A stretch of 16,047 nt of DNA from Candidatus Sodaliphilus fimicaballi (GTDB lineage Bacteria > Bacteroidota > Bacteroidia > Bacteroidales > Muribaculaceae), in contig JAGHTV010000507.1 of assembly GCA_018065165.1 (NCBI GenBank), positions 1 through 16,047 of the forward strand, read 5' to 3'. Positions 1 to 7,177 of the stretch are shown piece by piece (within the stretch, counting starts at the first letter, position 1; every line of letters begins with the position of its first letter). A model generated the notes under the pieces. That model saw only the letters and a program-made list of their open reading frames with translations, made no database searches and had not been told where the DNA came from. The position numbers and the translations under genes were made by a program.

Positions 1-505
1 GGCCAAAGATGATTGCAAACTGGTTCCATGACACGAGTGTACCACGCATGTTGCTGGGAGCAACCTCGGCGATGTACATGGGGCAGATAGCCGATGCCAA
101 ACCTACACCGATACCGCCAAGCACGCGATACAGGTTGAAGGCAACGAGCAGGCTATAGCTTGCCTTACCGTGCTCAAAGAAGAGGAACTCGGGGTTGTAA
201 GAACCCAGAGCACTCAGGAAGAAGAATACACCCGCCATAAACAGTGAGCGCTTGCGGCCCAGGCGTGATGCAAACATACCGCTCAATGCACTACCGATGA
301 TGCAACCGATGAGAGCGCTTGAGCATGTGAAACCGTGAATGGCATCGGTGTACTGGAAGTCGCCAGCACCCAGGAAGAATGCCTGAAGACCCTTCTCAGC
401 ACCTGAAATTACAGCTGTGTCGTAACCAAAGAGCAAACCGCCCAGTACGGCTACAAGTACAATCGAAAACAAATAGGCTTTACTGCCTTTTTCTAGATTT
501 GCCAT
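1..505 (-). CDS. xylE: Xylose:H+ symporter XylE, N-terminal part (MFS sugar porter)
   Basis: Inner-membrane proton-coupled sugar importer of the major facilitator superfamily, here most likely for D-xylose. The gene reads leftward from ATG 505-503 and leaves the window after 168 codons, so about a third of the usual 450-500 residues is present. Seen in the translation: TM1 with GGLLFGYDTAVISGA (about residues 22-36), the loop motif GRKRS after TM2 (the family RxGRR/K signature), and PMYIAEVAPSNMRG (about 142-155), the sugar-porter signature. It is last in line after xylA, separated by a 110-base gap with a large hairpin. No separate promoter matching TAnnTTTG was found there, so read-through from the xyl operon is likely. 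Substrate is inferred from the xylA/xylB context; other sugar porters share these motifs. Confidence 0.93.
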   Translation of the reverse strand, partial: MANLEKGSKAYLFSIVLVAVLGGLLFGYDTAVISGAEKGLQAFFLGAGDFQYTDAIHGFTCSSALIGCIIGSALSGMFASRLGRKRSLFMAGVFFFLSALGSYNPEFLFFEHGKASYSLLVAFNLYRVLGGIGVGLASAICPMYIAEVAPSNMRGTLVSWNQFAIIFG

Positions 506-527
506 AGTTGAAAATATTAAGTAGACA

Positions 528-602
528 GTGTGTCAAGAAGGTTTCTAGAAAATCTAGAATCTCTAGAAAATCTAGTTTTATAAAGAAACTATCTTGACAC
601 AC
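528..602. repeat. Long inverted repeat (hairpin) between xylA and xylE
   Basis: The arms 528-538 and 592-602 are an exact 11-bp complement (gtgtgtcaaga / tcttgacacac). After a 2-base internal mismatch they continue with 541-546 and 584-589 (gtttct / agaaac). The 37-base loop contains most of the two CTAG-rich 15-mers. In the xylA-xylE transcript this would form a strong stem-loop. It lacks a clean U-tract on the minus strand, so it fits an mRNA stabiliser, processing site or partial attenuator better than a classical terminator. Confidence 0.75.
544..576. repeat. CTAG-rich 15+3+15 repeat, copy 1
   Basis: Two near-identical 15-mers TCTAGAAAATCTAGA (544-558, and 562-576 with the last base T) separated by 3 bases, giving an 18-base period. 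Each 15-mer can fold on itself because TCTAGA is its own complement. A further TCTAGA lies at 492-497, inside codons 3-5 of xylE. The same design occurs inverted at 1988-2020. Confidence 0.85.
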
Positions 603-615
603 ACCTATCTGTTAA

Positions 616-1932
616 TTATACGTACATGTTGAGGATTGCCTCATACAGCTCTTGCTTGCCGCTAGTCTGCTTGGGCTCGCCCACCTTCTTACCATACTCG
701 TAAACTTGCTCCAGAGTGAGCTTGCCGTCCTCGAAGTCCTTACCCATGCCAGCGTCGAACGATGCATAGCGGTCCTTCTTCATTTGGGGCAGAGCTGACT
801 CCTCGAGTACTGCAGCAGCGCTCTCGAGAGCACGTGCCATAGCGTCCATAGCAGCGATGTGTGCGATGAAGATATCCTCGAGGTCGGTGCTGTTGCGACG
901 AGTCTTAGCATCGAAGTTTGTACCACCATCCTTGAAACCATCGTTGCGGATGATCTCGAGCATAGCTTGAGTGAGGTCGAAGTTGTCGATGGGGAATTGG
1001 TCAGTATCCCAGCCGTTCTGGTAGTCACCGCGGTTAGCGTCGATGCTGCCAAGCATGCCAGCGTCAACAGCGCAAGCGAGCTCGTGCTCAAATGTGTGAC
1101 CAGCGAGAGTTGCGTGGTTAACCTCGATGTTAACCTTGAAGTCCTTGTCAAGGTTGTGTGCCTTAAGGAAGCCGATTACAGTCTCAGTGTCAACATCGTA
1201 CTGGTGCTTTGTGGGCTCCATGGGCTTGGGCTCGATGAGGAATGTACCCTTGAAGCCCTTAGCGCGAGCGTAGTCGCGTGCCATAGTGAGCATAGTAGCC
1301 AGGTGCTCTTTCTCACGCTTCTGGTCGGTGTTCAAGAGGCTCATGTAACCCTCGCGGCCGCCCCAGAATACGTATGATGTGCCACCGAGCTCGATAGTAG
1401 CGTCGATAGCGTTCTTGATTTGAACGATAGCGCGAGCCACAACGTCAAAGTCGGGGTTAGTAGCAGCACCGTTCATGTAGCGCTTGTTGCCAAATACGTT
1501 AGCTGTACCCCACAGGTTCTTGATGCCAGTCTCGGCCATCTTCTCCTTGATGTAAGCAACGATTTCCTTCATGCGAGCCTCGTACTCCTCAACAGTGTCG
1601 GCCTCGGCAACGAGGTCTACATCGTGGAAGCAGAAGTATTCAATACCCATCTTGGTCATGAACTCGAAACCAGCGTCAACCTTGTCCTTAGCTGCCAGCA
1701 TGGGGCACTCTGCGGTGTTCCAGGGGAAAGATTTAGTGCCGGGACCAAACTGGTCGCTACCCTCGGCGCACAATGTGTGCCACCAAGCCATCGCAAACTT
1801 GAACCAGTCTTTCATCTTCTTGCCAAGGACTACCTTCTCAGCATCGTAGTAACGATATGCCATGGGGTTCTTGCTCTCTTTACCTTCGAATTTAATTTTA
1901 CCAATTTCGGGGAAAAATTCTTTGTTAGCCAT
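616..1932 (-). CDS. xylA: Xylose isomerase XylA
   Basis: Interconverts D-xylose and D-xylulose in the cytoplasm using two divalent metal ions. The 438 residues match the usual length of the class II enzyme. Catalytic and metal residues are visible at the expected offsets: His103 and Asp106 (CFHDVD), the FWGGREGY block at about 189-196, Glu234 and Lys236 (EPKP), Glu270 and His273 (IEVNHATLAGHTFEHE), Asp298, Asp309 and Asp311 (DANRGDYQNGWDTDQFP), and Asp341. The start ATG 1932-1930 is preceded by a very A-rich leader without Shine-Dalgarno, normal for Bacteroidetes. It sits between xylB and xylE in a same-strand operon; no TAnnTTTG promoter was found in the 110 bases before it, so transcription from the regulator or xylB side is likely. 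No missing key residue was seen. Confidence 0.98.
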   Translation of the reverse strand: MANKEFFPEIGKIKFEGKESKNPMAYRYYDAEKVVLGKKMKDWFKFAMAWWHTLCAEGSDQFGPGTKSFPWNTAECPMLAAKDKVDAGFEFMTKMGIEYFCFHDVDLVAEADTVEEYEARMKEIVAYIKEKMAETGIKNLWGTANVFGNKRYMNGAATNPDFDVVARAIVQIKNAIDATIELGGTSYVFWGGREGYMSLLNTDQKREKEHLATMLTMARDYARAKGFKGTFLIEPKPMEPTKHQYDVDTETVIGFLKAHNLDKDFKVNIEVNHATLAGHTFEHELACAVDAGMLGSIDANRGDYQNGWDTDQFPIDNFDLTQAMLEIIRNDGFKDGGTNFDAKTRRNSTDLEDIFIAHIAAMDAMARALESAAAVLEESALPQMKKDRYASFDAGMGKDFEDGKLTLEQVYEYGKKVGEPKQTSGKQELYEAILNMYV

Positions 1933-1987
1933 TTTGTTAATGTTTTTAAGTCGTTAATTATGTTGTTTGTTTTATTTTCTTAATGGT

Positions 1988-2030
1988 TCTAGATTTTCTA
2001 GACACTCTAGATTTTCTAGACTTTCTAGGA
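1988..2030. repeat. CTAG-rich 15+3+15 repeat, copy 2, between xylB and xylA
   Basis: Two identical 15-mers TCTAGATTTTCTAGA at 1988-2002 and 2006-2020 with a 3-base spacer, then a partial unit TCTAGGA at 2024-2030. The unit length, spacer and 18-base period are those of copy 1 (544-576), but the A4/T4 core shows that the orientation is reversed. The element lies upstream of the A-rich xylA leader, close to the xylB stop. Confidence 0.85.
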
Positions 2031-2042
2031 TTAGGGAGGATC

Positions 2043-3524
2043 TTACATCTCCTTGTTGAGGCGGGCTGTCCAGCGGGCGTATGCCTCGGCATACTTCTCG
2101 GCATCGGCAGCTACGGGCTCGATGGTCGCCATCTTCTCCAGCGAACCGAATGCCTCGTTGTTGTCCTTGTAGATGCCCACGCCCATACCAGCACCCTTAG
2201 CTGCACCTGCAGCACCGTCGGTGTTGTAGAGCTCGATGGGTACGCCAGCGACGCCAGCCAGAGTCTCGCGGAAGATGGGGCTAAGGAACATGTTGGCGTG
2301 ACCGGCGCGTATGCGCTTCACCTCCATGCCCATGCCCTGCATAACCTCGATGCCGTGCATAAACGAGAATACTATGCCCTCTTGTGCAGCACGCATGAGG
2401 TGACCGCGACCATGCTGGTTGAAGTCCACGCCGCTAATGTTGCAAGCACTCTTGCGGTTCTCGAGCATGCGCTCGGCACCGTTGCCAAAGGGAAGTATAG
2501 TAACGCCCTCGCTGCCTATGGGCACTTGGGCTGCCAGTTCGTTCATCTGTGGATAGTTCAGGTCAACGCCACACACGCGACGCATCCAAGAGTTGAGGAT
2601 GCCGGTGCCATTGATGCACAGCAGTACGCCCAGGCGAGTCTGCTCGGGGGTGTAGTTGACATGAGCAAATGTGTTGACGCGCGACTTGGTGTCGTAGTTC
2701 ACCTCGCCCAGCACACCATATACTACGCCCGATGTACCTGCGGTAGATGCGATTTCGCCAGGATTGAATACATTGAGCGACAGTGCGTTGTTTGGTTGGT
2801 CGCCAGCACGGTAAGTGACGGGAGTGCCCTCGGCGAGTCCCAGGTGGGCAGCGGCAGCAGCGTTAACGCGGCACTGGATGCCAAATGTGGGAACAATGGC
2901 GGGAATAAACGACTCGTCAAAGCCGAAGTGCTCCATCAGCTCCTTAGACACACAGTTGTTCTTGAAGTCCCGGAACATGCCTTCGCTCAGGCCCTCGATA
3001 GTGACTCCACACTCACCGCTCAACTTCATGGCGATGTAGTCGCCGGGGAGCATGATCTTGTAGATGCGGCTGTAGAGTTCGGGTTCGTTCTCCTTAACCC
3101 ATGCGAGCTTGGCAGCAGTGAAGTTGCCGGGAGAGTTGAGCAAGTGGCTCAAGCAGTATTCTTCGCCCAGAGCGTTGAAGGCTGCGTTGCCATAGGGCAC
3201 TGCACGGGAGTCGCACCATATGATGCTGTGACGCAACACTTGCAGGTCTTTGTCAACGCACACCAGTCCGTGCATCTGCCACGAGATACCTATTGCCTTG
3301 ATGTCGTCCTTGTTTACGCCACTCTGGTTCATAACATCGTGAGTGGCTTGTGTGAGATATTGCCACCAGCTCTCGGGGTCTTGCTCGGCCCAACCGGGCT
3401 TAACGGCGATGATGGGGGCTTCGTCGCCAGGGTAGAATGCCTGGGCAACGCAACGACCGCTCTCGGCCTCAACCAGGCTGGCCTTGACCGAAGAACTGCC
3501 TATATCATATCCTAATAAATACAT
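2043..3524 (-). CDS. xylB: Xylulokinase XylB (FGGY family)
   Basis: Phosphorylates D-xylulose to D-xylulose 5-phosphate with ATP, feeding the pentose phosphate pathway. It has 493 residues, normal for the family. Seen: the first phosphate loop DIGSSSVK with Asp7; the substrate-binding SWQMHG block (81-86); the catalytic-base region YRAGDQPNNA with Asp242; the second phosphate segment TAGTSGVVYG (261-270); and the C-terminal nucleotide-binding stretch GHANMFLSPIFRETLAG. The ATG at 3524-3522 follows an A-rich leader that continues an 8-base tandem repeat. The gene lies 119 bases after the regulator and 110 before xylA, all in one direction. The opposite strand is open over almost the whole gene because it rarely uses TTA, CTA or TCA codons; I see no reason to call a second gene there. 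Confidence 0.97.
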   Translation of the reverse strand: MYLLGYDIGSSSVKASLVEAESGRCVAQAFYPGDEAPIIAVKPGWAEQDPESWWQYLTQATHDVMNQSGVNKDDIKAIGISWQMHGLVCVDKDLQVLRHSIIWCDSRAVPYGNAAFNALGEEYCLSHLLNSPGNFTAAKLAWVKENEPELYSRIYKIMLPGDYIAMKLSGECGVTIEGLSEGMFRDFKNNCVSKELMEHFGFDESFIPAIVPTFGIQCRVNAAAAAHLGLAEGTPVTYRAGDQPNNALSLNVFNPGEIASTAGTSGVVYGVLGEVNYDTKSRVNTFAHVNYTPEQTRLGVLLCINGTGILNSWMRRVCGVDLNYPQMNELAAQVPIGSEGVTILPFGNGAERMLENRKSACNISGVDFNQHGRGHLMRAAQEGIVFSFMHGIEVMQGMGMEVKRIRAGHANMFLSPIFRETLAGVAGVPIELYNTDGAAGAAKGAGMGVGIYKDNNEAFGSLEKMATIEPVAADAEKYAEAYARWTARLNKEM

Positions 3525-3533
3525 TTGTGTAAA

Positions 3534-3565
3534 AGTTTAAGAGTTTAAGCGTTTAAAGGTTTAAG
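3534..3565. repeat. Four-copy 8-base tandem repeat before xylB
   Basis: On the plus strand four units of 8 bases follow one another: agtttaag, agtttaag, cgtttaaa, ggtttaag. On the coding (minus) strand this is CTTAAACN-type units ending about 9 bases before the xylB start codon, so copy-number change would alter the xylB leader. A palindromic GCTTAAGC follows at 3570-3577. Confidence 0.8.
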
Positions 3566-3640
3566 CAAAGCTTAAGCGAGTTCTCGAGCTTTCGATTCTT
3601 CGAAATATCGAGTTTTGCGTTTGCGTTATCGTTTGCGTTA
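3534..3640. repeat. Composite intergenic repeat, copy A (three word families)
   Basis: Read on the minus strand this gap shows, in order, AACGCAAACG-type words (3614-3640), TCGATATTTCGA / CTCGAG-type words (3581-3612), and CTTAAACN words (3534-3577). The same three families in the same order occur on the plus strand at 13255-13373. The units are degenerate, so this is word-level similarity and not an exact duplication. Confidence 0.55.
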
Positions 3641-3643
3641 TTA

Positions 3644-4393
3644 TTAATCAGTTCCGCCGCGGCGAGACTTCTTGTACTTAACGCGGTTAAAGCGATAGTA
3701 GCGTGCTGCACGGTGTGCTACGCCCTGCTCATACTCCTCGAGGGGCTCAACATAGGCAAGCTGCATCATCTTCTTCTTGAAGTTGCGTACATCAATCTCC
3801 TTGTTGTAAACAAACTCATATAGCATGCGCAGTTGCAGAGCTGTGAACTTGTTGGGGAGCAATGTGTAGAGAATTGCGGGGTCGGCATCGGCATTGTGGC
3901 GCACGGCCTTAAGAGCGTCGTTAATAAGAGTGTTGTGGTCAAATGCCAATTCAAGCTTGAGAGCCTCGTTAACGGGCATCCAGCATACCTCGTTGCCAGC
4001 ATTGTGCAGGTTGAGCTTGCGACCGATGCGGCCCAGTGCTACATAACCCACAGTGACGAGAGCTTGTACATTGTCGTCGAGAGTGTCCTTGAGCCACTTG
4101 GCGTCGCGAGCCGAGATGCGGTTGCGTGAACCAAACGCCTTGAATTGCATCATGTGCAGGTTGCGTACGCCTGTTAGCTCCTTGAGCACGCGAGCGGCAG
4201 CATCGTCAAGATCCTCATCGCTATAGATGAGGCCACCGGGCAACTTATAGTCATATACAATCTTGCCATCTTCTTCCACCTTGCGTTTGATAAGTAATAC
4301 ATACAATGTACTCTCGGCAAGTCCAAGCACTACGCAGTCCACTGACATGTGGTTAACAGCCAAACCAAGCTTTGATAATACGGTTGAATTCAT
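3644..4393 (-). CDS. xylR: Nudix-type xylose-responsive transcription regulator
   Basis: Probable sugar-sensing regulator of the xyl genes: an N-terminal Nudix-like domain (about residues 15-145) and a C-terminal winged helix (about 170-240), the NrtR/AraR architecture used in Bacteroides. The Nudix box at 54-76 is degenerate: G54, E60, R68, E72 and G75 are kept, but the Glu expected at 69 is Val and the Glu expected at 73 is Leu. Hydrolase activity is therefore unlikely and a ligand-binding role fits. I chose ATG 4393-4391 (249 aa). The frame is open to an ATG at 4444, but a promoter at 4428-4459 overlaps that longer start. The order regulator-xylB-xylA-xylE matches what I recall of Bacteroides xylose loci. 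The ligand (xylose) is inferred from context; an arabinose-type regulator is the main alternative. Confidence 0.85.
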   Translation of the reverse strand: MNSTVLSKLGLAVNHMSVDCVVLGLAESTLYVLLIKRKVEEDGKIVYDYKLPGGLIYSDEDLDDAAARVLKELTGVRNLHMMQFKAFGSRNRISARDAKWLKDTLDDNVQALVTVGYVALGRIGRKLNLHNAGNEVCWMPVNEALKLELAFDHNTLINDALKAVRHNADADPAILYTLLPNKFTALQLRMLYEFVYNKEIDVRNFKKKMMQLAYVEPLEEYEQGVAHRAARYYRFNRVKYKKSRRGGTD

Positions 4394-4427
4394 GCTAATA
4401 TGGTGTTGAAAATTAATAATTCCACCG

Positions 4428-4459
4428 CAAAAATATATATTCAAACCGAAAAATGCAAG
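4428..4459 (-). promoter_or_regulatory. Promoter of the regulator/xyl operon
   Basis: On the minus strand a -7 box TATTTTTG (4428-4435, matching TAnnTTTG) lies 20 bases after a -33 box CTTG (4456-4459). This is the Bacteroidetes primary sigma-factor layout. Transcription would start near 4421, leaving a leader of about 28 bases before ATG 4393. It is the only convincing promoter seen for the xyl genes. Confidence 0.65.
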
Positions 4460-4587
4460 AAAAATATCAAAAAAATGGCGTGTGCTAATCTACTCTTTTT
4501 CAATAGTATAATATATTGTATTGATAACAAAAACCCCTTATTGTATATTTTACACGAAATAGATATTGTCTATAATACAACAAGCAT

Positions 4588-4626
4588 GGTAAATTATTTA
4601 CCAAAAACAGTAAAAAATTCACCAAA
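4588..4626. promoter_or_regulatory. Possible operator: palindrome plus 21-base-spaced direct repeats
   Basis: The perfect palindrome GGTAAATtATTTACC occupies 4588-4602. Its right half begins a direct repeat ATTTACCAAA (4596-4605), repeated as ATTCACCAAA at 4617-4626, exactly 21 bases (two helical turns) away. It lies about 130 bases upstream of the regulator promoter in an AT-rich gap. A further short inverted repeat ATAGA-n5-TCTAT is at 4559-4573. The layout suggests a protein-binding site; which protein is unknown. Confidence 0.4.
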
Positions 4627-4661
4627 TGGCTATAGTCGCATTGTCATGCTAATGAAATGTG

Positions 4662-5582
4662 TTACTTGATGGTGTCTTTCAAGATTGCGGTGTACTTGTG
4701 AGCTCCCTGCACCGACAAGTGGTCGGGGTCGTGGAAGTCCACGCCCTGGAATCGTGCGTCGTTCAAGTTGTCGTAGTATTCTACCCCATACTTGGCTACA
4801 AACTTCTTGACTATGGTTTGTAGTGTAACAAATCGTTGTGGGTCAACCTTGTCGGTATATTCCTTCAACATAGGAGGAGTTACCATTATTACCCTAATGC
4901 CCCGCTCGTGGCACAGTGCCAGGGTTTTATCGAGGTATAGTTCGTTGTGGGCTATGCAGGTGCTGTCTACACCTTGATGTCGCTCAGCCTTGCTAATGGC
5001 ATTGATGTGCAGGCTTTTCCCTTTCATTGCGTTCTTTACGGTAAATCCGTTGCCAAATCCCAGACTGTCGCAGTCGAGCGTTGCCTGACCTGTCAGGGCA
5101 TAGTCAAGTGCTGCCTTGAACTTGCGGTTAAAGGTGGGCAGGTTAGCAATCTCAAGGTTGTAAATGGGATTACTGCCGTTGAGGTCGCAACCCATATAGA
5201 TGTTGTAGTAGGCACAGCGGAACCACTCGTCACCATCGGCCAGTGCAGGCTCAAACAGGTTAGTCTCGTCCACGGGTAGTATCACAGTGTTCAGGTGGGT
5301 GCAGTTGTCGATGTAATGTTGCAGCAGCCAGTAGTCATGCTCAGGGTGTTGCGTAACATTGGCCAGCGAGAAGGTGCTATCGGCCAGTTCGCTAGGTATG
5401 ATGCCATAGTAGGTGTGCGATCCGCCCAGCACCAGCGTCTTCACTTGACTGGCATTGTGGTCCATCCATTCACATTTGTACTGGTAAGAGTTGGGGTAAT
5501 GGCGCACAATGGCTTCGCCCGCCGCAAGCAGCACGGCTATGATGCAGGCAAATATCGTTACATATGTGAGATAGCGCTTCAT
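4662..5582 (-). CDS. Membrane-anchored SGNH/GDSL-like protein, partner of the MBOAT
   Basis: Likely periplasmic O-acyl transfer or esterase protein working with the adjacent MBOAT, as AlgJ/AlgX- or DltD-like proteins do. 306 residues. One N-terminal membrane segment (about 5-25) probably anchors it with the body outside the cytoplasm. The nucleophile block LVLGGSHTYYG gives Ser55; the C-terminal block FHDPDHLS gives Asp285 and His288 of the SGNH triad. The strand-helix pattern between fits a flavodoxin-like fold. The start ATG 5582-5580 lies 12 bases after the MBOAT stop, so the two are co-transcribed from the promoter at 7064-7095. The acylated target is not shown by the sequence; there is no alginate or teichoic acid gene in the window. 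An envelope glycan or protein target is possible. Confidence 0.75.
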   Translation of the reverse strand: MKRYLTYVTIFACIIAVLLAAGEAIVRHYPNSYQYKCEWMDHNASQVKTLVLGGSHTYYGIIPSELADSTFSLANVTQHPEHDYWLLQHYIDNCTHLNTVILPVDETNLFEPALADGDEWFRCAYYNIYMGCDLNGSNPIYNLEIANLPTFNRKFKAALDYALTGQATLDCDSLGFGNGFTVKNAMKGKSLHINAISKAERHQGVDSTCIAHNELYLDKTLALCHERGIRVIMVTPPMLKEYTDKVDPQRFVTLQTIVKKFVAKYGVEYYDNLNDARFQGVDFHDPDHLSVQGAHKYTAILKDTIK

Positions 5583-5594
5583 TGTGTCGTTAAC

Positions 5595-7040
5595 CTAAAA
5601 TTGGAAATAGATAAAGTCTTGCTTGGGCGACTGGCACAGCACGATGGCAACGACTAGGGCCACATATAGTGCCCATCGTGCCCACTGGTAACGCATGAGG
5701 CCGTGTCCGCTCAACTCCAGCACGTGGTTGTTGTTGCGCTTCACCCACTCGACCATGATGAGCAGGACGCACCAGGGGATGATCTTGAGTCCCATGATGC
5801 CGCCTGTGGGGTTGAACACGTCGAGCGTGAATAACCTGCGGCAGTAGAACCAAGCCTCGCCCATGCTTTGTGCCCTGAACATGACGCGAGCCAGCGATAC
5901 CAGAGCAAATGTGCCCACCATCATCAGGAACTCCTTGATTGAGGGAAGCATGCGTTGCCAGCCCACATTGTGCTCATACTTGGTCTTGATGCCTGTGAGC
6001 ACAAAGAAACTGCACATGAGTCCATGCAGGCAGCCATAGCACACAAAGCTCCAGTCGGGGCCGTGCCACAAGCCACTGAGTACAAACACAAATATGGTAT
6101 TAAAGCAGCAACGCAACTTAGAGCAGCGGCTTCCACCCAGTGGGAAATATACATAGTCGCGGAACCAACCCAGCAGCGTGATGTGCCACCGGCGCCAGAA
6201 CTCGGGAATGTTGCGTGAGAAATAGGGGTAGTTGAAGTTTGCACGCAGGTTAAAGCCAAACAACCTAGCACAACCCACGGCAATGTCGCAGTAGCCCGAG
6301 AAGTCGCAGTAAACCTGGAACGAGAACAGCACCGTAACCACCATAAGGTTAAATGGTGTGGTCAAGTCAACATTCTCCCACGCTGTGTTGACAAAGGGGG
6401 CGCAGTTGTCGGCAATGACCACCTTCTTGAACATACCCCACAGCATCTGGCGACTGCCGTCCACGGCACGTGCATAGTCAAAGGTGCGCTTCTTCTTGAA
6501 CTGCGGCAGCATGTCGCTGGCACGCTCGATGGGGCCCGCAACAAGTTGGGGGAAGAAACTTATAAAGGCAAAGAAATCAACTACATTGCGTTCGGCTGAG
6601 ACCTTCTTTTTGTACACATCCACGCAGTAGCCTATAGCCTGGAATGTGTAGAACGAGATGCCCACTGGCAGTATGATGTGGGCCGTGGGCCAGTCGACGG
6701 CCATGCCCATGTGCGACAACAGAGCGTCAAGGTTGGCCACAAAGAAGTTGTAATACTTGAATACGCCCAGTATGGCTAGGTTAATGACCACATTGGCTGC
6801 GGTGATGCCCTTCTGTATGCTTCGTTGTCCCTCGTACTTCTCGATGAGCCGTCCGCCCGCATAGCAGCAAGCACTCGTGAAGCCCATAAGCAGAAGGAAA
6901 CGCCAGTCCCACCAGCCATAAAAGACATAGCTGGCTCCCACGAGGAGCAGGTTCTGCCACTTGGCGGGTTTAACCACAAACCAATATAGCAAAAACACTA
7001 TGGGTAGGAACAATAAAAACTGTATCGATACAAACGACAT
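5595..7040 (-). CDS. MBOAT family membrane-bound O-acyltransferase (AlgI/DltB-like)
   Basis: Multipass inner-membrane protein (481 aa, about 10 membrane segments) of the family that passes acyl groups from the cytoplasm to an acceptor outside. Seen: the PQLVAGPIERA block (164-174), QVYCDFSGYCDIAVG (242-256), FWRRWHITLLGWFRDYVYFPLGG (281-303) and LSGLWHG with the expected catalytic His326. Length and order match AlgI-type proteins. It is first in a two-gene operon with the SGNH-like protein and diverges from rpoN across a 218-base gap. Its own promoter (7064-7095) leaves a leader of about 17 bases. The acceptor is unknown; cell-surface polysaccharide acetylation is the usual job of such pairs. 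Confidence 0.92.
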   Translation of the reverse strand: MSFVSIQFLLFLPIVFLLYWFVVKPAKWQNLLLVGASYVFYGWWDWRFLLLMGFTSACCYAGGRLIEKYEGQRSIQKGITAANVVINLAILGVFKYYNFFVANLDALLSHMGMAVDWPTAHIILPVGISFYTFQAIGYCVDVYKKKVSAERNVVDFFAFISFFPQLVAGPIERASDMLPQFKKKRTFDYARAVDGSRQMLWGMFKKVVIADNCAPFVNTAWENVDLTTPFNLMVVTVLFSFQVYCDFSGYCDIAVGCARLFGFNLRANFNYPYFSRNIPEFWRRWHITLLGWFRDYVYFPLGGSRCSKLRCCFNTIFVFVLSGLWHGPDWSFVCYGCLHGLMCSFFVLTGIKTKYEHNVGWQRMLPSIKEFLMMVGTFALVSLARVMFRAQSMGEAWFYCRRLFTLDVFNPTGGIMGLKIIPWCVLLIMVEWVKRNNNHVLELSGHGLMRYQWARWALYVALVVAIVLCQSPKQDFIYFQF

Positions 7041-7063
7041 ACTGCAGGCGTTGTTTTAAGTCA

Positions 7064-7095
7064 CAAAATTATTACTTTTTCGCCTAAAGTGCAAA
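7064..7095 (-). promoter_or_regulatory. Promoter of the MBOAT-SGNH operon
   Basis: On the minus strand a -33 box TTTG (7092-7095) is followed after exactly 20 bases by TAATTTTG (7064-7071), a full match to TAnnTTTG. Expected start of transcription is near 7057, some 17 bases before the MBOAT start codon. Confidence 0.75.
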
Positions 7096-7177
7096 TTTTT
7101 CCGTCGTGAGGGCGGCCCAATGTAAGATATTGAGAAAAATGGTAGTTTCCCAAATTAACTGGGGTGACCCTTTTGTC

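Noticed and set aside
528..602. The xylA-xylE hairpin as an insertion-sequence or MITE end pair.
   Set aside because: No transposase, no target-site duplication flanking the arms and no second copy of the arms seen in the window.
859..1983. Two open frames on the plus strand antisense to xylA (859-1377 and 1420-1983).
   Set aside because: Same codon-bias effect; xylA is intact with all catalytic residues, and the antisense products have no recognisable features.
1983..3515. A 510-codon open frame on the plus strand, antisense to xylB.
   Set aside because: Its codon boundaries coincide with those of xylB, so its stops would appear only at TTA, CTA or TCA sense codons, which xylB avoids. It ends exactly where xylB uses two TTA codons. 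The protein resembles nothing and xylB is clearly the real gene.
544..3640. The intergenic repeats as a CRISPR array.
   Set aside because: Units are 8-15 bases with spacers of 0-3 bases, far too short, and no cas gene is present.
4394..4444. A longer start (ATG 4444) for the regulator.
   Set aside because: The promoter -7 box at 4428-4435 would lie inside it, and the added residues are not part of the Nudix regulator family.
4400..4669. A possible 89-residue gene on the plus strand in the gap between the regulator and the SGNH-like gene.
   Set aside because: It is composed of AT-rich low-complexity codons, overlaps the regulator promoter and the end of the SGNH gene, and has no promoter or family likeness.
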